Positions 52,884 to 63,151 of a stretch of DNA of 64,000 bases are shown here, piece by piece. The position numbers and the translations under genes are program-made. How positions within the stretch are numbered: position 1 is the stretch's first letter; each line of letters starts with the position of its first letter. Location of the stretch: NCBI RefSeq assembly GCF_947495965.1, contig NZ_CANMBB010000003.1, positions 277,404 to 341,403 of the forward strand, written 5' to 3'. Origin of the DNA: an uncultured Maribacter sp. (GTDB taxonomy: Bacteria; Bacteroidota; Bacteroidia; Flavobacteriales; Flavobacteriaceae). The notes beneath the pieces were generated by a model that saw only the letters and a program-made list of their open reading frames with translations, had not been told where the DNA came from and did not search any database.

Positions 52884-53756
52884 ATGTTTACACAAAAACC
52901 TGCTTTTGAAGCTATAGAACCTAATTTTGGGAACTCTTTTACCTACCAGAAGTTTGATGAAGATCATGTAAATAATAATACTTCATGGCATTACCATCCA
53001 GAAATAGAATTGGTGTATGTTAACGGTGGTTCTGGAAAAAGGCAAATAGGAAGTCATGTATCTTATTACTCGGATGGCGACTTAATACTTATAGGTAGTA
53101 ATTTACCACATTGCGGACTTACAGATAGTTTAACTGGAAATACCAGTGAAACCGTTGTGCAAATGAAGTTAGACTTTTTAGGGAATGATTTTTTTAAAAT
53201 TCCAGAAATGAAAAAAATAAAGAGCCTTTTTGATGCATCAAATGGTGGTATTGCTTTTTCTGGAAAAACAAAAAAACAACTTGGAGAAAAAATTGAAGTC
53301 TTAGAATACCAAACAGATTTTCAAAGATTATTATCTATCCTTAGTATATTAAACCAATTAGCAAACTCTACAGAAACTATATTTTTAAATGCAGAAGGCT
53401 TTTCTTTACAGACAGATGTTAAAGACAATGACCGTATTAATATTGTTTTTAACCATGTAAAAAATAATTTTACCGAAGAAATTACCTTAGACCAAATATC
53501 TAATATGGTTAGTATGACGGTTCCTTCTTTTTGTAGATATTTTAAAAAAATAACGAATAAAACGTTTACCCAGTTTGTAAATGAATATCGTTTGGTTCAT
53601 GCTTCTAAATTACTTGCAGAAAAACCATTAAGCATTACAGAGGTTTGTTTTGAGTGTGGCTTTAATAACTTTTCGCATTTTAATAAATCATTCAAAGCGT
53701 TTACTGGGCAAAGTCCTTCTGATTATAGAAATGAATTAAAAACTTTACTACATTAA
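52884..53756 (+). CDS. AraC-family transcriptional regulator
   Basis: 290 residues. The N-terminal cupin-like domain (about 25-110) contains SSWHYHPEIELVYVNGG. The C-terminal double helix-turn-helix (about 190-288) has VSMTVPSFCRYFKKIT, FTQFVNEYRLVHASKLL and the AraC signature SITEVCFECGFNNFSHFNKSFKAFTGQSPSDYR. It probably activates sugar or metabolite genes on ligand binding; targets are not evident. Monocistronic, with a terminator at 53758-53785. Confidence 0.93.
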   Translation: MFTQKPAFEAIEPNFGNSFTYQKFDEDHVNNNTSWHYHPEIELVYVNGGSGKRQIGSHVSYYSDGDLILIGSNLPHCGLTDSLTGNTSETVVQMKLDFLGNDFFKIPEMKKIKSLFDASNGGIAFSGKTKKQLGEKIEVLEYQTDFQRLLSILSILNQLANSTETIFLNAEGFSLQTDVKDNDRINIVFNHVKNNFTEEITLDQISNMVSMTVPSFCRYFKKITNKTFTQFVNEYRLVHASKLLAEKPLSITEVCFECGFNNFSHFNKSFKAFTGQSPSDYRNELKTLLH

Positions 53757-53757
53757 A

Positions 53758-53785
53758 AAAATCGGCCGTGGGAACCGATTTTTAT
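53758..53785 (+). terminator. rho-independent terminator of the AraC gene
   Basis: AAAATCGG (53758-53765) pairs with CCGATTTT (53775-53782), then TT. Confidence 0.85.
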
Positions 53786-53888
53786 ACCTTATAATAACCA
53801 AACACTATCTTTAATAGCTAGGTAAAATCTATTAATATTCTCATGTAAGACTATTTGTATATTATAAATCAAACCTCATGCCAAACTT

Positions 53889-54659
53889 TTAAAACAAGTT
53901 ATTTAGAACCTTTGCAAGTCTAACACCACCCACTTGTAATTGTTTTTCTACCGTTGTCCACCATACATAACTATACTTGTAACTTAGTTTTTCACCTATC
54001 TCTACAGATTCATAAACCTTATTTGCTAGGTCTTGAGATTCTTCTACCCAATCATAAATAGTACCTTCTTGTATAGCTTTCCTTTTTTCTTTATTAATTT
54101 TTGGTAAAGAATTTGCAAGCTCAGTATAACTCATACCATGATCTTCTATCATATTAGTATCCCAAACTTTATGCAAATTACTTCCTTTAGAAAACCATTG
54201 CACTTGTATATCATTCCCTCCTTTATCTTCTAGCCTACCAACATGTAATGGTTGGTGCAAATCTCCAATAAAATGAACTAATAGTTTTAAATAAAACGCC
54301 CTATCCTCTTTACTTCTTTTTTTATTCTTTATAATAGACACACACTTTTCTATTCCCTGTATTACATCTCCATATTTACTAGGCTCTACTTCGGTATATT
54401 TTTTATCTTCCGGAAAATTAACATAATGCCAAGCACTAAACTCTCTAAATCTTTTATCTGCCTTTATAAAATCTGCATGGTTAGCAACAGAAGCTAAACT
54501 TTGACCATCTAATAACTTACTTATCTCTTTCCTAGCCTTTCTTGTTAGGTACTTCTGAGCTACTTCTCCTACTACCCTATGCCCTTTTTTTGACCAAAAA
54601 ATAGAATTTCCAAAAGAAAGCTGAACTATAAAAAAGAATAGAATTGTAATTTTTCTCAT
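53889..54659 (-). CDS. secreted S1/P1-type nuclease
   Basis: 256 residues. Signal peptide MRKITILFFFIVQLSFG is followed directly by FWSKKGHRVVGEVA, where Trp and His are zinc ligands of the S1/P1 fold. Other ligand segments are AWHYVNFPED, LLVHFIGDLHQPLHVG and NLHKVWDTNMI. It degrades single-stranded nucleic acid and 3'-nucleotides outside the cytoplasm, consistent with phosphate or nucleoside scavenging. Monocistronic; no partner is adjacent. Confidence 0.94.
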   Translation of the reverse strand: MRKITILFFFIVQLSFGNSIFWSKKGHRVVGEVAQKYLTRKARKEISKLLDGQSLASVANHADFIKADKRFREFSAWHYVNFPEDKKYTEVEPSKYGDVIQGIEKCVSIIKNKKRSKEDRAFYLKLLVHFIGDLHQPLHVGRLEDKGGNDIQVQWFSKGSNLHKVWDTNMIEDHGMSYTELANSLPKINKEKRKAIQEGTIYDWVEESQDLANKVYESVEIGEKLSYKYSYVWWTTVEKQLQVGGVRLAKVLNNLF

Positions 54660-54744
54660 TTTATAAATTTTTTCAAAATTAAGAATTACAAGATTAAGGC
54701 ATTGTTACTATTTAACCTTAATAGGTTTGCAATCCTATATAGCA

Positions 54745-54752
54745 TAAATTTG
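54745..54752 (+). promoter_or_regulatory. -7 box TAAATTTG for the HAD phosphatase gene
   Basis: Matches TAnnTTTG, 22 nt upstream of ATG 54775; a TTTG at 54726-54729 is too close for a standard -33. Confidence 0.45.
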
Positions 54753-54774
54753 TATTTTAACAGATATAAAATAT

Positions 54775-55572
54775 ATGACTTATACCATATTATGTTCCGA
54801 TTTAGATGGTACTTTACTTACAACAAAAAGTGATGTATCAAAAATAACTATTTCAGAAATAGAAAGAATAAAAGACAAAACTCAAATTATTCTTGTTTCT
54901 GCTCGTATGCCAAAAGCTATGCGGTATATCCAAAAAGACCTTGGTATTATACAAGAACCTATTATCTGTTATAATGGTGCTTTAATTTTAGAGGGCGATA
55001 AAGAAATTTCTTCTACAATAATAACTACCAACCAATTAGAAGTCATTTACACCTTAGCCAAAAAACAACAAATAAAACTAGGTCTTTATTATAAAGATGA
55101 ATGGTATGTAGAGGAGGATTCTGAACGTGTACAAAAAGAAAAAAAACACACTAAAGTAGCCCCAGTTTTTAAAAATATAGACACTGTTCTTAAGGAATGG
55201 CAAAAAAAGGAAGCAGGAGCACATAAAGTAATGCTAATGGGAACAAAAGAAAGCGCAGATATTGCCTTTTCTCAATTGCAAAAAACTCTTTCTAAGGTAC
55301 TAAACATATACCGCTCTAATGATACACTAATAGAACTTGCTCCTAAATCCGTTTCTAAACTATCGGCTATAAAAGAACTTCTAAAGAAAAATGAGACTCT
55401 AGAAAATGTTATCTCTTTTGGAGATAATTATAATGATATAGATATGTTACAACATACTGGTTGTGGTATTGCTGTAGGTAATGCAAGAGAAGAAGTAAAA
55501 AGAATAGCAAATGCAACTACCTTAAAAAATACGGAAAATGGTGTTGCACACTATATAAAACAACATCTTTAA
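54775..55572 (+). CDS. Cof-type HAD-superfamily phosphatase
   Basis: 265 residues. HAD motif I CSDLDGTLLTT (Asp9, Asp11), motif II VSARM, Lys in AHKVMLMG and motif IV ISFGDNYNDIDML define the Cof/YidA-like C2 cap group. They dephosphorylate sugar phosphates, FMN or PLP; substrate unknown. It precedes the DUF819 gene by 36 nt, but that has its own -7 box. Confidence 0.92.
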   Translation: MTYTILCSDLDGTLLTTKSDVSKITISEIERIKDKTQIILVSARMPKAMRYIQKDLGIIQEPIICYNGALILEGDKEISSTIITTNQLEVIYTLAKKQQIKLGLYYKDEWYVEEDSERVQKEKKHTKVAPVFKNIDTVLKEWQKKEAGAHKVMLMGTKESADIAFSQLQKTLSKVLNIYRSNDTLIELAPKSVSKLSAIKELLKKNETLENVISFGDNYNDIDMLQHTGCGIAVGNAREEVKRIANATTLKNTENGVAHYIKQHL

Positions 55573-55578
55573 TTTGGT

Positions 55579-55586
55579 TATATTTG
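55579..55586 (+). promoter_or_regulatory. -7 box TATATTTG for the DUF819 gene
   Basis: Exact TAnnTTTG, 22 nt before ATG 55609 and just past the HAD stop. Confidence 0.55.
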
Positions 55587-55608
55587 AAAAAGATGTAACC
55601 CTTTATTT

Positions 55609-56925
55609 ATGACTCAAAAGTTATTACCCCAACCGCTTATTACAGAGGATACTGTTATATTTGGTTTACTTGCTTTATGCTTAGGTTTTATTTTCTATAC
55701 CTCTTCTATAAAAACTGGATTTTGGAAAAAATTTTATTCAATTATTCCTGCAGTGCTAATGTGCTACCTATTACCTGCTCTATTATCTTCCTTTGGTGTA
55801 GTTGCCGAAAAATGGCATGTAGTAGATTCCTTAGGAAATGTTACGGAGCATAGTTCTAGATTATATTATATGGCCAGTAGATACTTATTACCTGCGGCAT
55901 TAGTACTAATGACTTTAAGTATAGACCTAAAAGCTATTAGCAATCTTGGTTCTAAAGCTTTAATCCTATTTTTAACTGGTAGTACTGGTATAATTATAGG
56001 CGGACCAATAGCTATTTTAATTGTTTCTATATTTTCACCAGAATCTGTAGGAGGTAATGATTTTGATGCTATTTGGAGAGGACTTTCTACTATTGCAGGA
56101 AGTTGGATTGGTGGTAATGCTAACCAAGCTGCTATGTATGAAATATTTAAATACACTCCAGAAAAATATGGAGGTATGGTATTGGTAGATATTTTTGTTG
56201 CAAATGTATGGATGGCTATACTATTATTAGGTGTAGGTAAGACTAAAAAAATTGATGCATGGCTCAAGGCAGATACTTCAGCTATTGAAAAACTAAAAAT
56301 TAAAGTAACAGAGTTTACAGAAAAAATTACAAGAGTACCAACTTTAGGAGATTATATGCTAATGCTAGGTTTAGCCTTTACTGGAGTAGGTATTGCACAC
56401 TTTTTAGGAGGTAATATAAGTACTTATCTTAAAGAAAATGTCTCTGCAATTGCTGATACAACTAATTTTTTATCCTTTCTTGGTTCTGGTTTCTTTTGGA
56501 TGGTAGTAATTGCTACTGTTGTTGGCATAGTAGTATCTTTTACAAAAGCTAAAAATTATGAAGGAGCTGGGGCCAGTAAAATTGGTGGTATGTTCATATA
56601 CATTCTGGTTACTACCATAGGTATGAAGGTAGATTTAGGTAGGGTTCTAGAAAATCCTGGACTTATAGCCATAGGCTTTATTTGGATTAGTATACATGCC
56701 GTATTATTAATAGTAGTTGCAAAACTAATTAAAGCGCCCTATTTTTTCTTAGCAGTAGGCAGCCAAGCCAATGTTGGTGGCGCAGCTTCTGCTCCTGTTG
56801 TTGCAGCAGAATTTCATCCTTCTTTAACATCGGTAGGTGTATTGCTTGCCGTTTTTGGTTATGTAGTGGGTACTGGCGGTGCACTTTTATGTGCTTACCT
56901 TATGGAAATAGCATCTACCCTCTAA
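55609..56925 (+). CDS. DUF819 family multi-pass membrane protein
   Basis: 438 residues, about eleven or twelve membrane helices. Family signatures are SRYLLPAALVLMTLSIDLKAI, AGSWIGGNANQAAMYEIF and VGGAASAPVVAAEFHPSL near the C-terminus. DUF819 proteins are predicted transporters (YjcL-like) of unknown substrate. It lies between a HAD phosphatase gene and a DUF4369 lipoprotein gene without evident functional connection. Confidence 0.9.
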   Translation: MTQKLLPQPLITEDTVIFGLLALCLGFIFYTSSIKTGFWKKFYSIIPAVLMCYLLPALLSSFGVVAEKWHVVDSLGNVTEHSSRLYYMASRYLLPAALVLMTLSIDLKAISNLGSKALILFLTGSTGIIIGGPIAILIVSIFSPESVGGNDFDAIWRGLSTIAGSWIGGNANQAAMYEIFKYTPEKYGGMVLVDIFVANVWMAILLLGVGKTKKIDAWLKADTSAIEKLKIKVTEFTEKITRVPTLGDYMLMLGLAFTGVGIAHFLGGNISTYLKENVSAIADTTNFLSFLGSGFFWMVVIATVVGIVVSFTKAKNYEGAGASKIGGMFIYILVTTIGMKVDLGRVLENPGLIAIGFIWISIHAVLLIVVAKLIKAPYFFLAVGSQANVGGAASAPVVAAEFHPSLTSVGVLLAVFGYVVGTGGALLCAYLMEIASTL

Positions 56926-57015
56926 AGAAAAACATTATTTTATATTTTTAATTTCTATTCTTTAATAAGTGCAAATAAAAAAAAATAAAGATATTTGCCG
57001 CAATAAAATTACTAC

Positions 57016-57717
57016 ATGAAAAAAATAGCACTTGCACTTACTTTAACCGTATTCTTAATTTCTTGTGGTGGCGACACACAAAATACAATGACCGTAACTG
57101 GAAATGTAAAAGGTTTAAAAAAAGGAAATTTATATCTTCAAAAATTTAAAGATTCCTTATTAATTACTTTAGATTCTTTAAAAGTTGATGGTAACGGTTC
57201 TTTCACTTTTAAAACCGAAGTGGAAAGCCCAGAAATATATAATTTATATTTAAAAAAAGAAGATTTTAATGAATACAATGACCGTATTACTTTTTTTGGT
57301 GAACCTGGAGTTGTAACCATAAATACTTCTTGGGATACTTTTGATCGTAATGCTAAAATTACTGGTTCTGAGAGTAATATAAAGTACAACGAATACCGAA
57401 AAATCATGTCTGATTTTAGTATTAAAAATATTGGAATTATACAAAATGCACAAAACTCCAAAGTTGCTTTAGATTCCTTACAAATAGACTCTGTACAGAA
57501 ACTAAGTGATAAAACCATTAAAAGAAGTTATGCATATGCCATTAACTTTGCGCTTACAAATACAAATTCTACAGTAGCTCCATATGTAGCGTTATATGAA
57601 GTCCCTGATGCAAATAGAATATATTTAGATTCTATCTATAACTCTTTAACTCCAGAGGTGTCTTCCTCAAAATACGGTAAAGCCTTAAAAAAATATTTAG
57701 ACAAACTGCCTAAATAA
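57016..57717 (+). CDS. DUF4369 domain lipoprotein
   Basis: 233 residues. Lipobox ISC (Cys17), then the DUF4369 domain (about 24-125: MTVTGNVKGLKKGNLYLQKF, SLKVDGNGSFTFKTEV, ITFFGEPGVVTIN), which usually precedes a thioredoxin-like AhpC/TSA domain. Here the thioredoxin domain is absent; a helical tail (NTNSTVAPYVALYE) follows. It ends at a strong terminator. Confidence 0.88.
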   Translation: MKKIALALTLTVFLISCGGDTQNTMTVTGNVKGLKKGNLYLQKFKDSLLITLDSLKVDGNGSFTFKTEVESPEIYNLYLKKEDFNEYNDRITFFGEPGVVTINTSWDTFDRNAKITGSESNIKYNEYRKIMSDFSIKNIGIIQNAQNSKVALDSLQIDSVQKLSDKTIKRSYAYAINFALTNTNSTVAPYVALYEVPDANRIYLDSIYNSLTPEVSSSKYGKALKKYLDKLPK

Positions 57718-57726
57718 AAAGCATAA

Positions 57727-57753
57727 AAAAAGTCCACCAATGGTGGACTTTTT
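57727..57753 (+). terminator. rho-independent terminator of the DUF4369 gene
   Basis: AAAAAGTCCACC (57727-57738) pairs perfectly with GGTGGACTTTTT (57742-57753), loop AAT; it can act in both directions between convergent genes. Confidence 0.9.
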
Positions 57754-57774
57754 CATTAATATTCATTTTTCTTA

Positions 57775-58044
57775 CTAACCCAATTTGTTTAGTTCTTCTA
57801 CCAAACCTTTTGCTTTAGTTTCTAATTCTTCTTTTACCGCTTTAAGATGCGCTTTTCTATCCTCAACACCTCTTTTGTTTACTTTTGCAATTAAATCATC
57901 AAAAGTAGCAATTGCATTATCTATTATTGAAGCTCCTTCTTTAGAATCTTGCTTATTATTTGCAGCTTCTACGATATAAACAGCTTCTATAATATCTCCT
58001 AAAACGTAATTAATATCTTTTTTTAAATCTTTAATACTTGCCAT
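57775..58044 (-). CDS. conserved small helical protein of unknown function
   Basis: 89 residues. No signal peptide; predicted to be almost wholly alpha-helical with Lys/Glu-rich heptads (KEELETKAKGLVEELNKLG). I recognise it only as a common Flavobacterial hypothetical protein. The -7 box at 58061-58068 and its position before a terminator support it as a real gene. It is downstream of manA, 58 nt apart. Confidence 0.75.
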   Translation of the reverse strand: MASIKDLKKDINYVLGDIIEAVYIVEAANNKQDSKEGASIIDNAIATFDDLIAKVNKRGVEDRKAHLKAVKEELETKAKGLVEELNKLG

Positions 58045-58060
58045 TATTCTATTTTTTTAG

Positions 58061-58068
58061 CAAAAGTA
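58061..58068 (-). promoter_or_regulatory. -7 box TACTTTTG for the small helical protein gene
   Basis: The minus strand reads TACTTTTGC, 16 nt before ATG 58044. Confidence 0.5.
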
Positions 58069-58102
58069 AAGGTTTTAAAATTAACCTATATAAAAGAATA
58101 TC

Positions 58103-59071
58103 TTAAATAGTTACTTCTAATAATTTAGCATTAGAACCACTCAAGGTTATCATGTTACTACTTGCTGGTACTAATACTGTTTCTCCTTTTTCTATTATAG
58201 CAGAACCTACTTGTGTAGTTACTTCAACTTTTCCGCCAACACACATATATATTGTAAAGGAATCTCTTTGTGTAACTTCTTGGGTTAAATCTTCTGTTAT
58301 TTCAATAAAATTAGTTTTAAAATACGGGCAATCTACCATGGTATTTATTTGGTCACTTTGGGTAGCATAATTTACAATAAAATCATCCTTCTTCTTATAA
58401 TCCATAGCATCTAAAGCCATTTCTGTATGTAATTCCCTTAAGTTACCTTCTTTATCTTTTCTATTAAAATCAAAAACCCTATACGTAACATCCGATGTTT
58501 GCTGTATCTCTGCAAGTAAAACTCCTGCTCCTATAGCATGAATTTTTCCGGTATTTATAAAGAACGTATCCCCTTCTGACACATCTTCATAGTTTAATAA
58601 ATCTAATAAAGTATTATCTTCTAAGCTTTTACTATACTCCTCTTTGGTTACATCTTTATTAAAACCAACAATTAAGTTAGCTTCTTTATCTGCATCCATA
58701 ACATACCACATTTCTGTTTTTCCAAAAGAATTATGGCGTTCTTTTGCTAGAGCATCATTTGGATGTAATTGTATAGACAAATCTTGTTTAGCATCTATAA
58801 ACTTAATAAGAATAGGAAATTCTTTACCAAAACGTTGCACAACACTCTTGCCTAATAACTCTTCTGGGTAATCGTTAATTAACTCTTGCAAAGAAACTCC
58901 TTGTAATTCTCCATTAGACACTTGTGAGATATCTCCAGGCACGCCAGAAAGTTCCCAGCTTTCTCCTGTAATTTCGCTTTCACTAGATTTCCCTAAAACA
59001 TCTTTTAGCTTTGTTCCGCCCCAAAGACGTTCTTTTAATATTGGTTGGAATTTTAAAGGGTAAAGTTTCAT
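58103..59071 (-). CDS. manA: mannose-6-phosphate isomerase, class I
   Basis: 322 residues of the short type I form. Zinc-site motifs are LSIQLHPNDALAKERH (about 96-111), KTEMWYVMDA and FINTGKIHAIGAGVLLAEIQQTSDVTYRVFDFNR. It interconverts Man-6-P and Fru-6-P for mannose catabolism or GDP-mannose supply. It lies 83 nt downstream of queD with no terminator seen, so it may be read with the idi-queD transcript. Confidence 0.95.
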   Translation of the reverse strand: MKLYPLKFQPILKERLWGGTKLKDVLGKSSESEITGESWELSGVPGDISQVSNGELQGVSLQELINDYPEELLGKSVVQRFGKEFPILIKFIDAKQDLSIQLHPNDALAKERHNSFGKTEMWYVMDADKEANLIVGFNKDVTKEEYSKSLEDNTLLDLLNYEDVSEGDTFFINTGKIHAIGAGVLLAEIQQTSDVTYRVFDFNRKDKEGNLRELHTEMALDAMDYKKKDDFIVNYATQSDQINTMVDCPYFKTNFIEITEDLTQEVTQRDSFTIYMCVGGKVEVTTQVGSAIIEKGETVLVPASSNMITLSGSNAKLLEVTI

Positions 59072-59154
59072 AATTACAATTATATTTATCTTATCTTAAC
59101 TTGAACGATTTTTCTTACAAAATAGTATTAAAACTTTAAATTAAAAATTTAATA

Positions 59155-59562
59155 CTATCCACAGAAAGTAACGTAATTTCTGGGCGTTTCATATAAAACT
59201 ACCTCTAAATCTTTCTCCTTATCTATAAAAGGTCTTAAAGTGTTCCAAATAAAAACGGCTATATTCTCTGCGGTTGGGTTTACCTCTTTAAAAGCTGCAA
59301 TTTCAATATTTAAATTTTTGTGGTCTAAAGCATCTTCTATGTGTAATTTTATAAGGTTCTTTAGAACCTTCATATCCATTACAAATCCTGTTTCTGGGTC
59401 TATTTCTCCATATACACTTACCACCAATTCATAATTATGACCATGAAAATTTGGATTATTACACTTACCAAATACTTCGGCATTTTTTGCATTATCCCAA
59501 TCCTTTCTATAAAGTCTATGTGCAGCATTAAAATGTGCTTTTCTACTCACTTTAACTTTCAT
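59155..59562 (-). CDS. queD: 6-carboxy-5,6,7,8-tetrahydropterin synthase QueD
   Basis: 135 residues of the 6-pyruvoyl-tetrahydropterin synthase family. Zinc ligands are His in HFNAAHRL (residue 15) and the pair HGH in NFHGHNYEL. The Cys in CNNPNFHG fits QueD; Asp/His later complete the site. It converts dihydroneopterin triphosphate for queuosine (or pterin) synthesis. Its start overlaps the idi stop by 4 nt (ATGA), so the two genes are translationally coupled. No other que genes are visible. Confidence 0.94.
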   Translation of the reverse strand: MKVKVSRKAHFNAAHRLYRKDWDNAKNAEVFGKCNNPNFHGHNYELVVSVYGEIDPETGFVMDMKVLKNLIKLHIEDALDHKNLNIEIAAFKEVNPTAENIAVFIWNTLRPFIDKEKDLEVVLYETPRNYVTFCG

Positions 59563-60092
59563 AGTTCTTCTCTATTTTGATTTATATGCGTATAAAATTT
59601 TTCAAAAATAATCTTAAACCACACCGTATAAATTTCTGGGTTAATTGCAATATCTTTTTTAATATCAACTGGCTTCATCCATTTCCAGCTTTCTACTTCA
59701 TCAAGATTTATTTTTGGTTCTCCATTATAACTACCTATCATAACATGATCTAGTTCATGTTCTGTTAAACCATTATCAAAAGGGGCTTTGTAAATAAAAG
59801 AAGTTACTTCTTGTAGTTCTGCAGAAAATCCCATTTCTTCTTGCAATCTTCTTTTTCCTGCTTGTATATTACTTTCTCCTACTCTTTGGTGGCTACAACA
59901 TGTGTTTGTCCATAGCAAAGGAGAGTGGTATTTATGCGCGGCACGTTGTTGGAGCATTGTTTCTCCATTTTTATTCATAATAAAAACAGAAAATGCTCTA
60001 TGTAAAACCGCTTTTTCATGCGCTTCCATTTTTGGCATAGTACCAATTGGCTCATCATTAGTATTCACTAATATAACTTCTTCCTCTTTCAT
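59559..60092 (-). CDS. idi: isopentenyl-diphosphate delta-isomerase, type I
   Basis: 177 residues. Nudix fold: HRAFSVFIMNKNGETMLQQRA, then LWTNTCCSHQRVGES with the catalytic Cys, and RLQEEMGF with the Nudix Glu. It interconverts IPP and DMAPP for quinones and undecaprenol. It is coupled to queD by a 4-nt overlap. Confidence 0.95.
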   Translation of the reverse strand: MKEEEVILVNTNDEPIGTMPKMEAHEKAVLHRAFSVFIMNKNGETMLQQRAAHKYHSPLLWTNTCCSHQRVGESNIQAGKRRLQEEMGFSAELQEVTSFIYKAPFDNGLTEHELDHVMIGSYNGEPKINLDEVESWKWMKPVDIKKDIAINPEIYTVWFKIIFEKFYTHINQNREEL

Positions 60093-60139
60093 TTTGTAAA
60101 AATAACATCTTTACAGAATATATAAAGAGAATATGCTTT

Positions 60140-61102
60140 TTAAAAGAATCTTGGAGATTTTAAATTATCCTTTGTATGAATAAAGTCATACCTTAAAATA
60201 ACTTCAAAAGAGCCATCATTAAAGGCTGCATTTCCCAACTCCGTTACCTCACGATCGTATGCCAATCCTATAAGAAATTTGTTAGACAAATTAAACCCTA
60301 ACATACCACTAAAAGCAGCATCCCAACGGTATGCAGCACCTACAATAAACTTATCTACTAGCATAAAATTTGCCGATAAATCTACTTGTAATGGAGCTCC
60401 TTGCACTAATTTTGCTAGTATTGTTGGTTTAAATTTTAAATTAGGATTTAAATCCCAAACATATCCAGTAATTAAATAAAAATTCATTTGCTCCTTTGCT
60501 GTTGATAAGGTAGACTCATCAAAATGAGAGGTTTGTAAAAAACGTGGAACAGATAAACCTGCATAAAACTTTTGGGTATGATAGTATACTCCTGCACCAA
60601 TATTAGGTGAAAATCTATTATCTATATTTTGTTGTAAATTAGGATCTGTAGTAAATTGATTTAATTCTGAAAAACGAACATCTAATAAATTTGCACTTGC
60701 TTTAAGTCCAAAACTTAACCTGCCTTCTGTAGAGGTCCATACGGTATATGAAAAATCTACATCAAAATTGGTTTCTGAGGTTGGTCCTATTTTATCATTT
60801 ACAATAGATACCCCCAAACCTACTCCCCTATATCCAATAGGAGAATGTGCATTTAAAGTTTGTGTAGTAGGTGCCCCTTCTAGACCAACCCACTGCGCTC
60901 TATACAAAGCAGCAATACTCATTTGCCCTCTAGATCCTGCATAAGCCGGATTTACACTTACCGTATTATACATATACTGTGTATACTGCGCATCTTGTTG
61001 TGATTGTAATATTCCTGTAACCAAAAATACTAACACCACCATACCCCTAACAATCCAGAGAGGAATTTTAATTTCTTTATGGATATTATTCATAAATATC
61101 AT
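60140..61102 (-). CDS. PorP/SprF family type IX secretion outer-membrane protein
   Basis: 320 residues. A signal-like helix (about 14-32) is followed by QSQQDAQYTQYMYNTVSVNPAYAGSRG, the mark of PorP/SprF, and about 14 predicted outer-membrane beta strands. Such proteins attach or retain T9SS cargo such as SprB at the surface. Two ATGs (61102, 61093) are usable. Its ATG directly follows the stop of the CHU_C gene (TAAATG), so the two are coupled; its partners are probably the two proteins encoded just upstream. Confidence 0.93.
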   Translation of the reverse strand: MIFMNNIHKEIKIPLWIVRGMVVLVFLVTGILQSQQDAQYTQYMYNTVSVNPAYAGSRGQMSIAALYRAQWVGLEGAPTTQTLNAHSPIGYRGVGLGVSIVNDKIGPTSETNFDVDFSYTVWTSTEGRLSFGLKASANLLDVRFSELNQFTTDPNLQQNIDNRFSPNIGAGVYYHTQKFYAGLSVPRFLQTSHFDESTLSTAKEQMNFYLITGYVWDLNPNLKFKPTILAKLVQGAPLQVDLSANFMLVDKFIVGAAYRWDAAFSGMLGFNLSNKFLIGLAYDREVTELGNAAFNDGSFEVILRYDFIHTKDNLKSPRFF

Positions 61103-63151
61103 TTATCTGTTTATATATATGTAACCTGACAGAGATTTCATATTTCCAGTTGATTGTTCATAATCTAATATGTAGAAGTAAGTACCTACTGGTAGTTTAT
61201 TATCTACATTAACAGTAACTCTACCTGATGATGTACCATCAAAAATATTTCCTTCGGTATTATATGCATTTGTACTGTACACTAATACACCCCATCTATT
61301 ATAAATTCGAATAGAATTATTTGGGAAATTTTCTAACCCAGAAATAGTTAACACATCGTGCACTCCATCGCCATTTGGTGTAAGTACATTAAATACTTCT
61401 ACTTCATTTTCATTAACTATTAAATCTGGTTGTAAGTAATTAGGGGTACCATCGCCATCACTATCATCATTGGCATAGTCTCCATCACCATTTAAATCTT
61501 CGTCTATAGTTTCTATACCATCATCATCATCATCAGTATCTCTATAATCAGACTCTGCATCGCCATCTGTATTTGGTAAATCATTATATGGATCATCTAA
61601 TTCATCATTTACATCTAAATCTATGGTAGAATCACCTTCAAAACCATCATCTAAACCATCATCATCTTTATCAGAACCAATTAATACTACATCTGGTATA
61701 CCATCATGATCGTGATCATTACCTTCTATATAATCTGGGACATTATCATTATCACTATCTTCATCTACATAATCTGGGATTAAATCGCCATCCGTATCTT
61801 CTGGTATAATACCTAGATTTCCGTTTTGTTCATACGCATCATCTACACCATTTGCATTTGCATCTACACCACTAGGCGCAATATAATCTGCTGTAGTTTG
61901 TGCTTCTAAATTGTCTGGAATACCATCATTATCCGCATCTATATCTAAATAATCTGCAAAACCATCATTATCCGTATCTGTTGGGTTGGTTGCCGGATCA
62001 TTATCGCCATCAACATTTAAATCTTCAAAACTGTCTAAAATTCCATCATTATCGGCATCTAAATCGGTAGCATCTGTTACTAATACTGTAACTGTAGCTG
62101 TACTACAATTTCCTGCGTTATCACACAGCGTATAATCAAAAGTATCATTACCAACATAATCTGCATTTGGAGTATAGGTTACCGTATCGTCTGATAGATC
62201 GTTAGGCGTACCATTATCATTTATTACTACAGTACCATTCGTTGGCGGTGTAGCAATAGTTAATGTACCAATACTAGGTAAATCATTATCATTATCTAGT
62301 ATAGCAATAGCTACTGGTGTATTTTCTTCTGTAGCAATAGAATCATCTATTGCATCTACTATTGGCAGCACTGTTATATCTACAGTTGCTGTGCTACAAT
62401 CTCCAAAAGTGTTACAAACCGTATAGTTAAAAGTATCTGGTCCATTATAATCTGCATTGGGTGTATAGGTAACTATATCATCCAATGGATCATTTGGGGT
62501 GCCATTATTATTTATGGCAACAGTTCCGTTAGTAGGTTCTGTACTTATTGTTAAATTTCCTGTTGTTGGTAAGTCCGAATCATTATCATAGATAGGAACT
62601 ATTACCGATTGGTCTTCATCTGTACTTACAACATCATCTACTAAATTGGCTGCTTCGTTAATACACACTACTGTAAAATTTGGTAATGCGCTATCATTAC
62701 CTGCTTTTGTAATTATTGCTGTATATTTTTCTACTGTCTGTGTTGCAATTACTGTTGGTCTATTTTGATCTCCTGGTAATGGCGGATTCCAACTTATTGT
62801 GGCATTTGGCGAAACATTATTAGAAACATCTAAGGTAACTTCATTAAAAGGAGAGTTACAGTTGGTTACAATAAAATACCCTGTTGCATTAGATCCACAA
62901 ATAGTACCATCATAGGTTGCAAAATAAACCCCTCTTTCTGTTACTTCTAAAAAAGAATCTGTTCCTAATACCGTACTTGTATCCGAAGCTTCATACCAGC
63001 GATAATTAGTTTCATCGGTAGTATTAGGAGCTTGTAATACATATTGTGCATTAGATGTAACCATTCCTAGTAATGCAAAAGCAATACTTAAGAATAACGA
63101 CTTATATGTTAGGTTATGTTTCAATTGGATTTGGGTCGTTTCTCTATACAT
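61103..63151 (-). CDS. T9SS type B cargo with tandem beta repeats, TSP3-like calcium repeats and CHU_C domain
   Basis: 682 residues. Signal peptide ends near TSNAQ (36). An N-terminal beta region is followed by two tandem-95/cadherin-like repeats (about 172-265 and 266-360) each ending TFNYTVCxxxGxCSTATV, then an Asp/Asn-rich thrombospondin type 3-like segment (about 363-580, DADNDGI and [14 protein letters not shown]), and the gliding-motility-associated CHU_C domain (about 590-682: [33 protein letters not shown]). It should be secreted by T9SS type B sorting and attach to the cell surface with calcium. It overlaps the upstream gene by 1 nt (TAATG). Confidence 0.94.
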   Translation of the reverse strand: MYRETTQIQLKHNLTYKSLFLSIAFALLGMVTSNAQYVLQAPNTTDETNYRWYEASDTSTVLGTDSFLEVTERGVYFATYDGTICGSNATGYFIVTNCNSPFNEVTLDVSNNVSPNATISWNPPLPGDQNRPTVIATQTVEKYTAIITKAGNDSALPNFTVVCINEAANLVDDVVSTDEDQSVIVPIYDNDSDLPTTGNLTISTEPTNGTVAINNNGTPNDPLDDIVTYTPNADYNGPDTFNYTVCNTFGDCSTATVDITVLPIVDAIDDSIATEENTPVAIAILDNDNDLPSIGTLTIATPPTNGTVVINDNGTPNDLSDDTVTYTPNADYVGNDTFDYTLCDNAGNCSTATVTVLVTDATDLDADNDGILDSFEDLNVDGDNDPATNPTDTDNDGFADYLDIDADNDGIPDNLEAQTTADYIAPSGVDANANGVDDAYEQNGNLGIIPEDTDGDLIPDYVDEDSDNDNVPDYIEGNDHDHDGIPDVVLIGSDKDDDGLDDGFEGDSTIDLDVNDELDDPYNDLPNTDGDAESDYRDTDDDDDGIETIDEDLNGDGDYANDDSDGDGTPNYLQPDLIVNENEVEVFNVLTPNGDGVHDVLTISGLENFPNNSIRIYNRWGVLVYSTNAYNTEGNIFDGTSSGRVTVNVDNKLPVGTYFYILDYEQSTGNMKSLSGYIYINR